From CAWANF01 sp963783355 (GTDB taxonomy: Bacteria; Bacteroidota; Rhodothermia; Balneolales; DATFMH01), in NCBI GenBank assembly GCA_963783355.1, contig CAWANF010000012.1, positions 186,001 to 250,000 on the forward strand: a stretch of DNA of 64,000 nucleotides, in the 5' to 3' direction. The notes beneath the pieces are model-generated. The model saw only the letters and a list, made by a program, of their open reading frames with translations, was not told the DNA's origin and made no database searches. This document shows, piece by piece, positions 17,981-25,877 of this stretch (position 1 is its first letter; the number at the start of each line of letters is the position of its first letter). The position numbers were made by a program, and so were the translations under genes.

Positions 17981-18670
17981 ATGACCCAATCCAATACCCG
18001 TCAACATTTTGCAGTTATATTCGACATGGACGGGGTAATTGTCGATAGTAATCCGGCACATAAAATCGCGTTAAAAGCTTTTTGTAAACAGCATGGATAC
18101 GACTTATCCGACCAGGAAATGATCGCCAAAATTTACGGCAGAACCAATAAAGACTGGATTGCCAATCTGTTCCGGGATAATCTGACATGGGAAGAACAAC
18201 GCAAATTTGCTGCAGAGAAAGAACAACTTTTCCGTGAAATTTACGAGAAAGACATCAAACCGGTTAACGGACTCATTCCTTTTTTGAATGATCTGAAAAA
18301 CAATAGTGTCCCGCGCGCAATTGCAACTTCCGCTCCCCGTTCGAATGTCGATTTTACCATTGAGAAAACCGGCATTGAATCTTTTTTTGATATTATCCTG
18401 GATGAATCTCACGTCACCGTCGGAAAACCAGAACCGGAAGTATACCTGAAAACGGCAGAGGCACTCGACTTCGATCCTTCAAATTGTATCGTTATTGAAG
18501 ATTCATTGTCGGGAGTTGAAGCTGCAAAAAGAGCCGGCTGCAAAGTCATAGCTATTACCACCACGCATACTGCGGATGAATTCGACGGTGTAGATTTGGT
18601 TATCGATGATTTTACAAATTTATCTGTCACTCAATTGAGTGATTTGGTCTTCACTTCCGTTCAAAACTAA
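17981..18670 (+). CDS. HAD phosphatase, beta-phosphoglucomutase/phosphoglycolate-like
   Basis: 229 residues of HAD subfamily IA with a helical cap between motifs I and II. Motif I is FDMDGVIVDSNPAH with both aspartates, motif II is ATSAPR (S/T), motif III is the Lys in VGKPEPEVYL, and motif IV is VIEDSLSGVEAAKRAG. This fits beta-phosphoglucomutase and related sugar-phosphate phosphatases; an exact substrate cannot be given. The 197-nt gap before it looks AT-rich and may hold its promoter. It is followed after 9 nt by the DUF423 gene. Confidence 0.85.
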   Translation: MTQSNTRQHFAVIFDMDGVIVDSNPAHKIALKAFCKQHGYDLSDQEMIAKIYGRTNKDWIANLFRDNLTWEEQRKFAAEKEQLFREIYEKDIKPVNGLIPFLNDLKNNSVPRAIATSAPRSNVDFTIEKTGIESFFDIILDESHVTVGKPEPEVYLKTAEALDFDPSNCIVIEDSLSGVEAAKRAGCKVIAITTTHTADEFDGVDLVIDDFTNLSVTQLSDLVFTSVQN

Positions 18671-18679
18671 TCACTGATA

Positions 18680-19057
18680 ATGGCCAGAAAATTCCTGTTT
18701 TTAGGCAGTTTAAACGCAATGCTCGCCGTCATCATAGGCGCATTCGGGGCTCATGTGCTTAGATTCAGGATTTCTCCGGAGATGATGCAGATTTACCATA
18801 CCTCGTCTCAATACCATTTTTATCACGCCCTGGGTTTACTGGCCGTAGGTTTGATGGCATATCATAAACCCGCTTCCCGGATTATCCGCTGGTCTGGCTG
18901 GCTGATGTTTTGGGGCATTGTCATTTTCTCGGGAAGTCTTTATGTACTGAGCCTGACCGGAATTTTATGGCTCGGTGCCATCACCCCGATTGGTGGCACG
19001 GCTTTCATCATCGCGTGGGCGCTTCTCGCCTATGCCGCATGGGTTGAATTTAAGTAA
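18680..19057 (+). CDS. DUF423 family membrane protein (YgdD-like)
   Basis: 125 residues with about four membrane helices. The family's GAFGAHVLR near the N-terminus, YHTSSQYHFYHALGLL and LYVLSLTGILWLGAITPIGGTAFIIAW are all present. Members are inner-membrane proteins of unknown function. It starts 9 nt after the HAD phosphatase gene and ends 24 nt before the oxygenase gene, so the three probably form one transcript. Confidence 0.88.
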   Translation: MARKFLFLGSLNAMLAVIIGAFGAHVLRFRISPEMMQIYHTSSQYHFYHALGLLAVGLMAYHKPASRIIRWSGWLMFWGIVIFSGSLYVLSLTGILWLGAITPIGGTAFIIAWALLAYAAWVEFK

Positions 19058-19081
19058 TGTCATCTCTTTAGATTCCTTCCT

Positions 19082-19684
19082 ATGGATATAGCCCAAAGCA
19101 TATCTAAAATCACCGATGAAATAGCGGATAAAGGCTGGTCGATCACCCCGGATTTTTTCCCGGAGGACTATACACGGGCATTGTTTCAGGAGTCAAAAGC
19201 ATTATGGAATGAAGGAGAATTTCGCAAAGCCGGAGTTGGAGTAGGCAAAAACCTGCAGGTCCGGCCGGAAATCCGGAGTGATAATGTGCTTTGGCTCAAT
19301 CCTGATGAACTCTCAGCGAATCAACAGGCTTATTGGGATACCATCGATATTTTAAGAAAATCGATAAATGAATCTTTTTATTTAAATCTGAGCAAATTTG
19401 AGGCACATTTTGCCGTTTATCAGCCCGGATCTTTTTATAAGAAACATCTGGATCAGTTTAAAGATGTGAAGTATAGGCTCATCTCGTGCATCCTTTATCT
19501 TAATTTCGACTGGAAGGCTCATTATGGTGGCCAACTTCGTATTTATCAAGATGATACCTTCACGGACTTCACCCCTTCCGCCGGAACGTTTGCCTGTTTT
19601 CGCAGTGATACCATATACCACGAAGTACTGTCCTGCTCCAAAACCCGGTATAGTCTGACCGGGTGGCTCAGGCGCAATTCATAA
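19082..19684 (+). CDS. 2-oxoglutarate/Fe(II)-dependent oxygenase, prolyl-hydroxylase (SM-20) type
   Basis: 200 residues. The iron-binding facial triad is visible as H122-x-D124 (FYKKHLDQF) and H180 (TIYHEV), and R189 (KTRYSLTGW) should hold 2-oxoglutarate. YHFYP-like elements (AVYQPGSFY), SCILYLNFDW and GGQLRIY match the prolyl 4-hydroxylase/EGL-9/PKHD branch. In bacteria such enzymes hydroxylate EF-Tu or other proteins, and the target here is unknown. It is convergent with the DUF190-crcB pair, leaving only 14 nt between stops and no obvious terminator. Confidence 0.88.
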   Translation: MDIAQSISKITDEIADKGWSITPDFFPEDYTRALFQESKALWNEGEFRKAGVGVGKNLQVRPEIRSDNVLWLNPDELSANQQAYWDTIDILRKSINESFYLNLSKFEAHFAVYQPGSFYKKHLDQFKDVKYRLISCILYLNFDWKAHYGGQLRIYQDDTFTDFTPSAGTFACFRSDTIYHEVLSCSKTRYSLTGWLRRNS

Positions 19685-19698
19685 AAGGAAATGAACCG

Positions 19699-20052
19699 CT
19701 ATTTCTTCTTTGTCGGGTGATAGTAAATCACATCCGCTTTTTCAACCGTAACCAATCCGCCGCAATTACTTTCTTCAAACAGTCGGTTTACGGTCTTCAG
19801 AAATTCATTGATTTTCTCCTCGACATCCACAATTTCGACTACAATTGGCATATCTTCGGAAATCTCTATCATCTTACTGCGATGAATCAGGCTGTTAGCC
19901 CCATACGACATAACGCCCCGGGTCACTGTAGCTCCGGCTAAATGTTGTTTCTTTGCTGCATAAACCAATTCTTCATATAGTGGTGAGTGACCAACTTTAT
20001 CCAGTTCTCCAATGAAAATGCGTAAAAGTTTTGAATTCGGATCGTTTATCAT
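19699..20052 (-). CDS. DUF190 family protein, CrcB partner
   Basis: 117 residues, cytosolic, with the DUF190 pattern: LLRIFIGELDK, LAGATVTRGVMSYGANSLIH, DMPIVVEIVDVEEKINEFL and ADVIYYHP. Many genomes carry this family beside crcB. The fold is PII-like, which suggests a regulatory or ligand-binding role in fluoride export. That is inference from family and position. It starts 4 nt after crcB with AAGG close to the ATG, so it is under the same riboswitch. Confidence 0.88.
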   Translation of the reverse strand: MINDPNSKLLRIFIGELDKVGHSPLYEELVYAAKKQHLAGATVTRGVMSYGANSLIHRSKMIEISEDMPIVVEIVDVEEKINEFLKTVNRLFEESNCGGLVTVEKADVIYYHPTKKK

Positions 20053-20056
20053 AGCC

Positions 20057-20428
20057 TTATACCATTTTAATGAATAATGAACCTAAATAGACGGCAACCA
20101 GCCCGAGGAAAAAACTGAAACCGGCATAAAGGGATGCATATAAGAACTGGCCATCCTGCATTAAGGTCATGCTTTCGTAAGAAAATGAGGAAAAGGTAGT
20201 AAATCCACCACAAAAACCGGTTGCGAGAAGAACCCGGTATTCCGCCGGCATACTGCCCTTCATAGACAAGGCATAAATCATCCCGATGATGAAACAACCC
20301 AGGATATTAACGGTCATGGTTCCGAAAGGAAACGAGGTAAGTAAATTTCCCTGAACCAGCTGTGCGATGAGATACCGGCCTACACTACCGGCAAAACCTC
20401 CGATACCAACAAGAATGATATACTTCAT
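20057..20428 (-). CDS. crcB: Fluoride channel CrcB (Fluc)
   Basis: 123 residues with four membrane helices. Fluc family motifs are present: GGFAGSVGRYLI in helix 1, FPFGTMTVNILGCF (the N that lines the pore) and TGFCGGFTTFSSFSYE in helix 3, including the paired Phe of the fluoride track and the central Na+ region. Fluc forms a dual-topology dimer that exports F-. It is first in an operon with DUF190, under a fluoride riboswitch 42 nt upstream, which strongly confirms the function. Confidence 0.96.
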   Translation of the reverse strand: MKYIILVGIGGFAGSVGRYLIAQLVQGNLLTSFPFGTMTVNILGCFIIGMIYALSMKGSMPAEYRVLLATGFCGGFTTFSSFSYESMTLMQDGQFLYASLYAGFSFFLGLVAVYLGSLFIKMV

Positions 20429-20470
20429 GTTCAGTTACTGATTTAATTTTTAATTGCTTTTAAGATTCAG

Positions 20471-20520
20471 TAGGAGTCATCAGTCTTGTCGGACGGTTAT
20501 GGTGAACTCCATCACCAAGT
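20471..20520 (-). ncRNA. Fluoride riboswitch (crcB motif)
   Basis: On the minus strand the leader reads GGTGATGGAGTTCACCATAA, then CCGTCCGACAAGACTGATGA, then CTCCTA. The conserved core GGNGAUGGNGUUCNCCAUAA and the distal UGAUGACUCCUAC needed for the pseudoknot of the fluoride (crcB) riboswitch are both there. It lies 42 nt before the crcB ATG. A TATACT -10-like box at 20551-20546 would start the RNA near 20538. In this class fluoride binding turns expression on. No clear terminator hairpin lies between aptamer and ATG, so control may be translational. Confidence 0.95.
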
Positions 20521-20575
20521 CGACAAATTTAAGGAAAATTGGTTAAGTATAAAATTACTAAACACTTTTTTACGA

Positions 20576-20621
20576 TTTTAAACCAATTGTGGATTTCTGC
20601 TGTTCAGAATATGGTTTAAAA
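20576..20621. repeat. Nested inverted repeat beside the broken deacetylase gene
   Basis: Outer arms ttttaaacca (20576-20585) and tggtttaaaa (20612-20621) are a perfect 10-bp match; an inner TTCTG/CAGAA pair is nested inside. It lies just past the stop of the deacetylase relic on the minus strand and upstream of the fluoride riboswitch. It could be the relic's terminator or a regulatory dyad; it lacks a following T run. Confidence 0.5.
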
Positions 20622-20624
20622 GGG

Positions 20625-21604
20625 TTATACCGCCATATAATACCATTCATTGGGAGACGCAAAGCGGCAACGTGGCACATCATTCGTGTCAAGACGGGGT
20701 AATTCCAGGGGATTGAAATCATCAAAATCGGCCACGTCAGCCGTTCCGGTAAATCCCAGGCGGCAATTAAAAGATTTCAAAATATCGATGGTGTCGTTAT
20801 TATACGATCCAAATGGATATGACACACTCAGTTTATTCAAATCCATTCCAAGATCTTTTAACATCCCGACAGATGCTTTTATTTCTTCAGTTTGTTCTTT
20901 TTTTGAAAGCTTCCCCAGCCATTGATGACTGCCGCCTATGATTCCAAAAGCCATACCGTGATGAATCATTGAACGTATCTGATCACTGTTCATGTACAAA
21001 TTCCTGCAAAATACTTCCTGATCAATACCAACAAAATGGTCAAAAAGACGATCAGCAATTTGCTCTCTTTGAATACGTGGTAAGCCAAACTGCAGTAACT
21101 GCTTGATCAATCGAATGTCTCCGGAATCATAATTATGGCCATCGTTTCCATTTACGGAGTATAATTTACTTCCCAGGGGAATGGCTGTGCCCGTCTTTTT
21201 CAATTCGCAAGACAAAGCATCCTTTACATCGGAAACGGAATCAGCTGTAGCAAGGATAAAATGTATTTTGTGTGGCTGCAAGTACTCTTTTCTGTTTTAG
21301 CGCCTCTGTTTCGCTGTAAAATACACCTTGTATTCCCCGATCCATAAGAATGGGAAACACGTTTTTATAATGATCCAGCAGATTGTCGTTGAACGTCAGC
21401 AAAACACTTCTTTTAGGCAAATGCGACTTTCCATCAATTGCATGGATAACCTGATCGATCGAAATAAATTCATAATGTTCCTGCAGGTAATCCAGTTGTT
21501 TTTCAAAGTTTTCTATATCCAGACCTTTAACAGCCGGGTAATAGGAGTATATTTAAATCCCTGATATAATGATAGACTATGGCGGTAAACTTACGATGTC
21601 TCAT
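20625..21604 (-). pseudogene. Polysaccharide deacetylase, broken by two frameshifts
   Basis: The minus strand from the ATG at 21604 (AGGGGGATAAG just before it) reads MRHRKFTAIVYHYIRDLN, then goes out of frame near 21555. In another frame the text continues as YYPAVKGLDIENFEKQLDYL, LPKRSVLLTFNDNLLDHY and FPILMDRGIQGVFYSE. A second shift near 21300 leads into the last 218 codons (QPHKIHFILATADS to the stop at 20625). The pieces together look like one NodB-type deacetylase of about 325 residues. The catalytic TFDDG motif is TFNDN here, so the first Asp is lost too. Both shifts lie in A-rich runs. This is a decayed gene or two sequencing errors; the Asn change favours decay. Confidence 0.75.
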
Positions 21605-21721
21605 CTTATCCCCCTGAAAAACCGTTGTTGAATTGTTAAAACAACCTCTTAATAAAGGTTACAATAGTACAGGGACAAATTTTAATGAGATATTTTTAAT
21701 AAAAGGAAGGTAAATACAACC

Positions 21722-22510
21722 TTAAATTTTCGTCATTTCAAAGATTCCGCAACCATAGTGACAGGAAAAATTCTGATTGATATTTTGTTCCGAAAGTGGT
21801 GCATCACGATGCAAATCTCCCCTGTCATCCACATAAGAAAACGTTTCGATTTTATATTTACCATCGAATAATTTCAACAAATAGGCGACAGAAAAAACTC
21901 TGTGTGCATTGAATTCTATCCTTTGAGGGCCAATGGGTGTAGAAAAATAAAATTTCCCACCTTTTTTTAAAGAACGGTAAATATTATTCAATCCTTTTAT
22001 ATGTCCATCGGCATCAATCGTATCACCATAACGCCCAAGTCCGAAATGTTCAATGGCATGCAAACAGGAAATGGAATCGCAATAATCGTCAAAACCTGGA
22101 TTTTCGACGCTAAAATCGGCTTTTAAGAAGTTAATCTGCGGTATGGTATTTTTTAAATCACGAATATCAATCACATCAATCTCTCTGAAACTAGCCACAT
22201 GAGCAACAAAACCATCCGTCCTTGAACCGATATCCAGATGTTTTTCAGGATTATTCTTAAATATTTTTTGAGCCACATATAAATCCTGATGAAAGTAATG
22301 CCCGGATAATACTCCACTCTCCTCAAAGCGGTCATCCAGGCACGGGTAAAGTCTCGTTATTTTGAAATCATCCCGACCTGCCAGCTGTTCCCTGATCAGT
22401 TTTAAATCTCGCTTAAAGTAAGGATAACCTTTCAGGTTTTTGCGAAATTTTGACGGATAAATCCCGGCTGTATGGATCCACAATGTCGCTTGCTTTACAA
22501 ATTTTCCCAT
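21722..22510 (-). CDS. DUF268 family protein, methyltransferase-like
   Basis: 262 residues with the DUF268 signature series: SGHYFHQDLYVAQKIF, HLDIGSRTDGFVAHVA, DVIDIRDL, CLHAIEHFGLGRYGD, LKKGGKFYFSTPIG and RIEFNAHRVFS. DIGSRTDGF and the later acidic strand end resemble an SAM-binding Rossmann fold. The family's activity is not established, and members are common near surface-polysaccharide genes. The adjacent broken polysaccharide deacetylase fits that setting. It has no signal peptide and starts at the ATG at 22510. Confidence 0.82.
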   Translation of the reverse strand: MGKFVKQATLWIHTAGIYPSKFRKNLKGYPYFKRDLKLIREQLAGRDDFKITRLYPCLDDRFEESGVLSGHYFHQDLYVAQKIFKNNPEKHLDIGSRTDGFVAHVASFREIDVIDIRDLKNTIPQINFLKADFSVENPGFDDYCDSISCLHAIEHFGLGRYGDTIDADGHIKGLNNIYRSLKKGGKFYFSTPIGPQRIEFNAHRVFSVAYLLKLFDGKYKIETFSYVDDRGDLHRDAPLSEQNINQNFSCHYGCGIFEMTKI

Positions 22511-22929
22511 ATCATCAAAAATAAAATAACTGAAGTTGCCAGAGACAAAATATTGTCCCGGAATTTAGTACAATGAAACTAATTTTTATTTCAGATAAAA
22601 AAATCAAGGTAGGTGATCAAGATATTTCCGGCAATAAAAAAATTAACTTAAACGTGCACCAAATACCGAAAACCAATTTGACTAACAATTTAAAATAAGT
22701 TCTTTTCAAATTTTTGAAATGGTCTCCTTTGGAAATACCGTATTGTCCTCAATTACAATAGATTAATCAGATATATCAAAATTCTTAAGAAACGTGAATT
22801 TTCAAACCATAACGAATACTAAAATTTTCACTATTAACTAAAAATGATTCCTGCTATATTTAAGACATAGGTGTATTAAATAGAACATCTAAACGTACAA
22901 CATCAAGAGACCTGAAGATAAGTTGCATT
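22511..22929. other. 419-nt AT-rich intergenic region
   Basis: Divergent gap between the DUF268 gene (minus) and the gene at 22930 (plus). It must hold both promoters. I see no tRNA, riboswitch or open frame of note. The sequence is markedly AT-rich with many A and T runs. Confidence 0.6.
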
Positions 22930-23379
22930 ATGGAACTCACTAAAATTCTAACTTCTGATGCCGAAGTTATCATCAAAGAAGCAACGGACAAATTGAATGA
23001 TGCCCGCCTTAGAAATTATCAAAAAGTAGACCGGCCGGTTTTGCGGTCCTGTTTAACCAGGTTATTCGAATTGACCGTTGAAAGCATCAAAAATAGTAAT
23101 CTTCTTGCATTGAACGAATATATAGACAAAATCTCAAGAGAACGTTATTTCTCGGGTTTTGAGCTGTACGAAGTTCAAACCGCATTTAACGCACTTGAAG
23201 AAGCCATCTGGAATGATATCGTTTCTAAAGTCAATCAAGATGAGTTGGTAGACTCTATCAGTGTTATCAGCCGGGTTATGGGTGCCGGAAAGGAATTCCT
23301 GGCCTGCAATTACGTTAGAATGGCTAAACTGAACAAAAAGTACACCCCTGACGTTACGGTTCTGAGAAAGGGAATTTAA
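22930..23379 (+). CDS. Helical protein resembling the RsbR N-terminal (RsbRD_N) domain
   Basis: 149 residues, predicted all-alpha, cytosolic. The arrangement DAEVIIKEATDKLNDARL, VLRSCLTRLFELTVESIKN and GFELYEVQTAFNALEEAIW, then a long final helix, resembles the RsbRD_N family. That family is the sensory N-terminus of RsbR-type stressosome proteins and of some histidine kinases. No STAS or kinase domain follows, so it would be a stand-alone sensor module. The family call is from pattern memory and is moderate. If right, a link with the SpoIIE phosphatase at 41434 would be natural. Confidence 0.5.
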   Translation: MELTKILTSDAEVIIKEATDKLNDARLRNYQKVDRPVLRSCLTRLFELTVESIKNSNLLALNEYIDKISRERYFSGFELYEVQTAFNALEEAIWNDIVSKVNQDELVDSISVISRVMGAGKEFLACNYVRMAKLNKKYTPDVTVLRKGI

Positions 23380-23751
23380 TCCTTTTCCAATATTTAATTT
23401 TATTTGTCAGGTTTTAGTTTCACAGATTATAGATATAAAAGACTATTTTATCCTTAAATTTTTTGACCATTTTTTATCCATGTTCATAATAATATTTTAA
23501 TAAACCTTTCTCATTCTTTTATATATCATGGATACACATACAGGTAAAAATTATAACCTATAATTGATAGGATGGCATAGGTTTATAATAACTTTTTAAA
23601 AACGGTGTCAGATTTTATACTACAACAGTATACGCAATATACTCATAGTATACATCAATGAGATTTACGATACTGATTTTACGTTTGGGTAATTTTAATT
23701 TTTTAGAAATTTTTAAAACTATTTCATCATTCGAACTCTATAAGGATTATC
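23380..23751. other. 372-nt AT-rich intergenic region with repeats
   Basis: Contains an imperfect inverted repeat, attataacctat (23550-23561) with ataggtttataat (23577-23589), and the TATAC series listed separately. No gene is visible. It is the leader of the unknown gene at 23752. Confidence 0.6.
23614..23653. promoter_or_regulatory. Repeated TATAC boxes upstream of the gene at 23752
   Basis: TATAC occurs four times in 38 nt, at 23616, 23629, 23638 and 23649. Three of these are AGTATAC or AATATAC at about one helical turn from each other, on one face of the DNA. This looks like a cluster of regulator half-sites. In AT-rich DNA chance cannot be excluded. Confidence 0.35.
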
Positions 23752-24297
23752 ATGAGCTACTTGAAATCTCTACTGACCATCGTATTCATGGAAACATATT
23801 ATATCTCAGATAATAAAAATCCTACGAGCATCTTTTTAATTGGTTTTACACAGTCTCAATTAAACTCTATTGAACGGGAAACTACCGATTCCCTGAGTGA
23901 AATTAATCGTATTTACAGAGTCATAGATTGTGAAAACCTGGCTGAGAAAGAAATCATGGATGTGATTAATAAAAAATATTCGTATTCCATGGACGAGGCT
24001 CTGAATAATCTTCAAAAGACATTTAAGAATGAACAAATTGTTTATATCGTCAAGAATCTCTCAAAATCCCGTATTGCTGGCGACAAAGGTGTATATGCAA
24101 GAAATATGATGGATATTCTTCAAAAGTCTACCAAAAACAGCCTGTCCTCAAGGACCGACCTCATTTATATAGATTATGCAAGTTTCCTCGAAAAAAACTG
24201 GGATCTCCTTGGAAACCACATTATTTATAATTACCTGACCAAAAGTGATGAGCTTCAACAATTACTTACAAAAAGTATTCCGATTTGCGTTAACTAA
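23752..24297 (+). CDS. Unrecognised 181-residue protein
   Basis: I do not recognise this protein. The start at 23752 is backed by AAGGATT 5-9 nt before the ATG; a second ATG at 23788 would remove a hydrophobic dozen residues. The body alternates strands and helices (TSIFLIGFTQSQLNSIE, EQIVYIVKNLSKSRIAG, TDLIYIDYASFLEKNWDLLG). That gives a possible alpha/beta three-layer shape, but there is no P-loop or other catalytic motif. It has no real signal peptide. It sits between the RsbR-N-like gene and an OmpA-type porin, in an AT-rich stretch. Confidence 0.55.
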   Translation: MSYLKSLLTIVFMETYYISDNKNPTSIFLIGFTQSQLNSIERETTDSLSEINRIYRVIDCENLAEKEIMDVINKKYSYSMDEALNNLQKTFKNEQIVYIVKNLSKSRIAGDKGVYARNMMDILQKSTKNSLSSRTDLIYIDYASFLEKNWDLLGNHIIYNYLTKSDELQQLLTKSIPICVN

Positions 24298-24472
24298 TCT
24301 TAACAGAAAAGACAACTATTACGATACACATTATAATAGTTATTGTCAGATACTTTTTTCGATAAAAAAACATAATTACAACATAATAATTACAGATATC
24401 TAATTGAAAATTTCCATTATTCGGGTTTAATATTCTAACAGGGTAATTAGAATGTATATTTTGGGAGGGAGT

Positions 24473-25756
24473 ATGGACTTGGGTAAGTCAAATTCATTCT
24501 GGAACAGAAAAATAAAGGGTATTATTCGCAGATTTTTTAAAGGATTTCTGTTTGTCATAATAACTTCGAATCTTAGTTATGCCCAGGAAGGATTCAACAA
24601 TTGGAGTTTGGGATTCAGAGGGGGTAGTTCCATTGCAAAAATGAATATCGGTTCAAAAATATTACCCGTTTACGGTTTCAATATACGATATGCTGCAAGT
24701 CCTTATGTTGCAATACAGGGCAACTTCGATACGGGTCAGTTTAAAAGTGTAAATCCAATTAATGATGTTTATGGAAGAACATTTAAAAACGACTACTTTC
24801 AATATTCTATAACCGGAAATATTAACCTGCTAAGGTTATTGAATGTCAACGGATTATCGAAACGGGTAAGTTTTTACGGATTATTGGGGGTAGGGCAAAT
24901 TTTCAATAATGTTAAAACAACTATTAATACAAACGTGACTGATTACATTGCTTACGAGGGTCATAATAATAAAGAAACGTCCATTTTTGCAGTCAGCGGT
25001 GCCGGATTACGTTTTAACATCAATCCACGCTTCGATTTCTTTATGCAATACGAATACACCTACACCGGTAGTGCCTATATCGATGGTTATAATTATTCTT
25101 CACATCTGAATAAAGATCGATATACGTTTTTGAGCAGTGGAATTTCAATAAAACTGGGAAAGAAAAATAAACCCGATGCAGACTGGGAAACCAGTCATTC
25201 GGTTTGGCAGGGCCGGTTCAGCACTTATGAAAATCAGATAAGAGATATACGGAAGGATTTTATCAAACTTAATGATAGTTATCAGGCAAGATTAGCATCT
25301 TTAGAACTGGAACAAAATAACTTAAAGGCAACAAGCGAAAACTCAAAACAAACATTTTTGAACCTTAGCCAGGAAATAAAGGAAGCCTCTAAAATCAAAA
25401 AGATTATCAGCGATTCCGGTATTGAGAACCAGATGACGATACTTTTCGCATTTGATTCTGATAAAATCCTGCCACAAGCTGATATCATACTCAGTCATAT
25501 GGTTAAAAATTTAATTAAGTATCCAGAGATTACTGTAAAGATTTTAGGTTATGCCGATTCTACCGGATCCGTCGAATACAATAACAAGTTGTCGAAGCGC
25601 CGTGCGTATGCCATTTATAACTATTTGAAAGACAATAAAATTGACAGTAAAAGGATTTCACTTGAAGGTTTGGGTGAGTATAATCCCCTGGCTACAAATA
25701 AATCGATTTTGGGAAGGGTATACAATCGTCGTGTAGAAATTATTTTAATGCGATAA
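24473..25756 (+). CDS. OmpA-family outer-membrane protein
   Basis: About 427 residues. GGGAGGGAG lies just before the ATG at 24473, which is therefore preferred to the frame's first ATG at 24452. A signal segment (GFLFVIITSNLSYAQ) is followed by an eight-strand-type beta-barrel (FRGGSSIAKM ... YTFLSSGISIKLG) up to about residue 240. A coiled linker with many K, E and Q follows. The C-terminal OmpA peptidoglycan-binding domain has FAFDSDKILPQ, ILGYADSTGSVEYNNKLSKRRA and RRVEIIL. It should tether the outer membrane to peptidoglycan. A good terminator follows. Confidence 0.88.
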   Translation: MDLGKSNSFWNRKIKGIIRRFFKGFLFVIITSNLSYAQEGFNNWSLGFRGGSSIAKMNIGSKILPVYGFNIRYAASPYVAIQGNFDTGQFKSVNPINDVYGRTFKNDYFQYSITGNINLLRLLNVNGLSKRVSFYGLLGVGQIFNNVKTTINTNVTDYIAYEGHNNKETSIFAVSGAGLRFNINPRFDFFMQYEYTYTGSAYIDGYNYSSHLNKDRYTFLSSGISIKLGKKNKPDADWETSHSVWQGRFSTYENQIRDIRKDFIKLNDSYQARLASLELEQNNLKATSENSKQTFLNLSQEIKEASKIKKIISDSGIENQMTILFAFDSDKILPQADIILSHMVKNLIKYPEITVKILGYADSTGSVEYNNKLSKRRAYAIYNYLKDNKIDSKRISLEGLGEYNPLATNKSILGRVYNRRVEIILMR

Positions 25757-25808
25757 CACAGTACTAGATAAGGGTAGCCTGTCATCTACAATACGGTGAA
25801 TACATGGA

Positions 25809-25842
25809 TCAAGCGGATGCTGAAACATCCGCTTGAATTTTT
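25809..25842 (+). terminator. Terminator of the OmpA-like gene
   Basis: Perfect 11-bp stem tcaagcggatg (25809-25819) and catccgcttga (25826-25836) with a 6-nt loop, followed by attttt. Confidence 0.88.
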
Positions 25843-25877
25843 CCCCTGATTAATTAACCGTAAAATGTTTTGGAAAT

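Noticed and set aside
24452..24472. ATG start 7 codons before the OmpA-like start
   Set aside because: The stretch includes the ribosome binding sequence (GGGAGGGAG) that serves the ATG at 24473.
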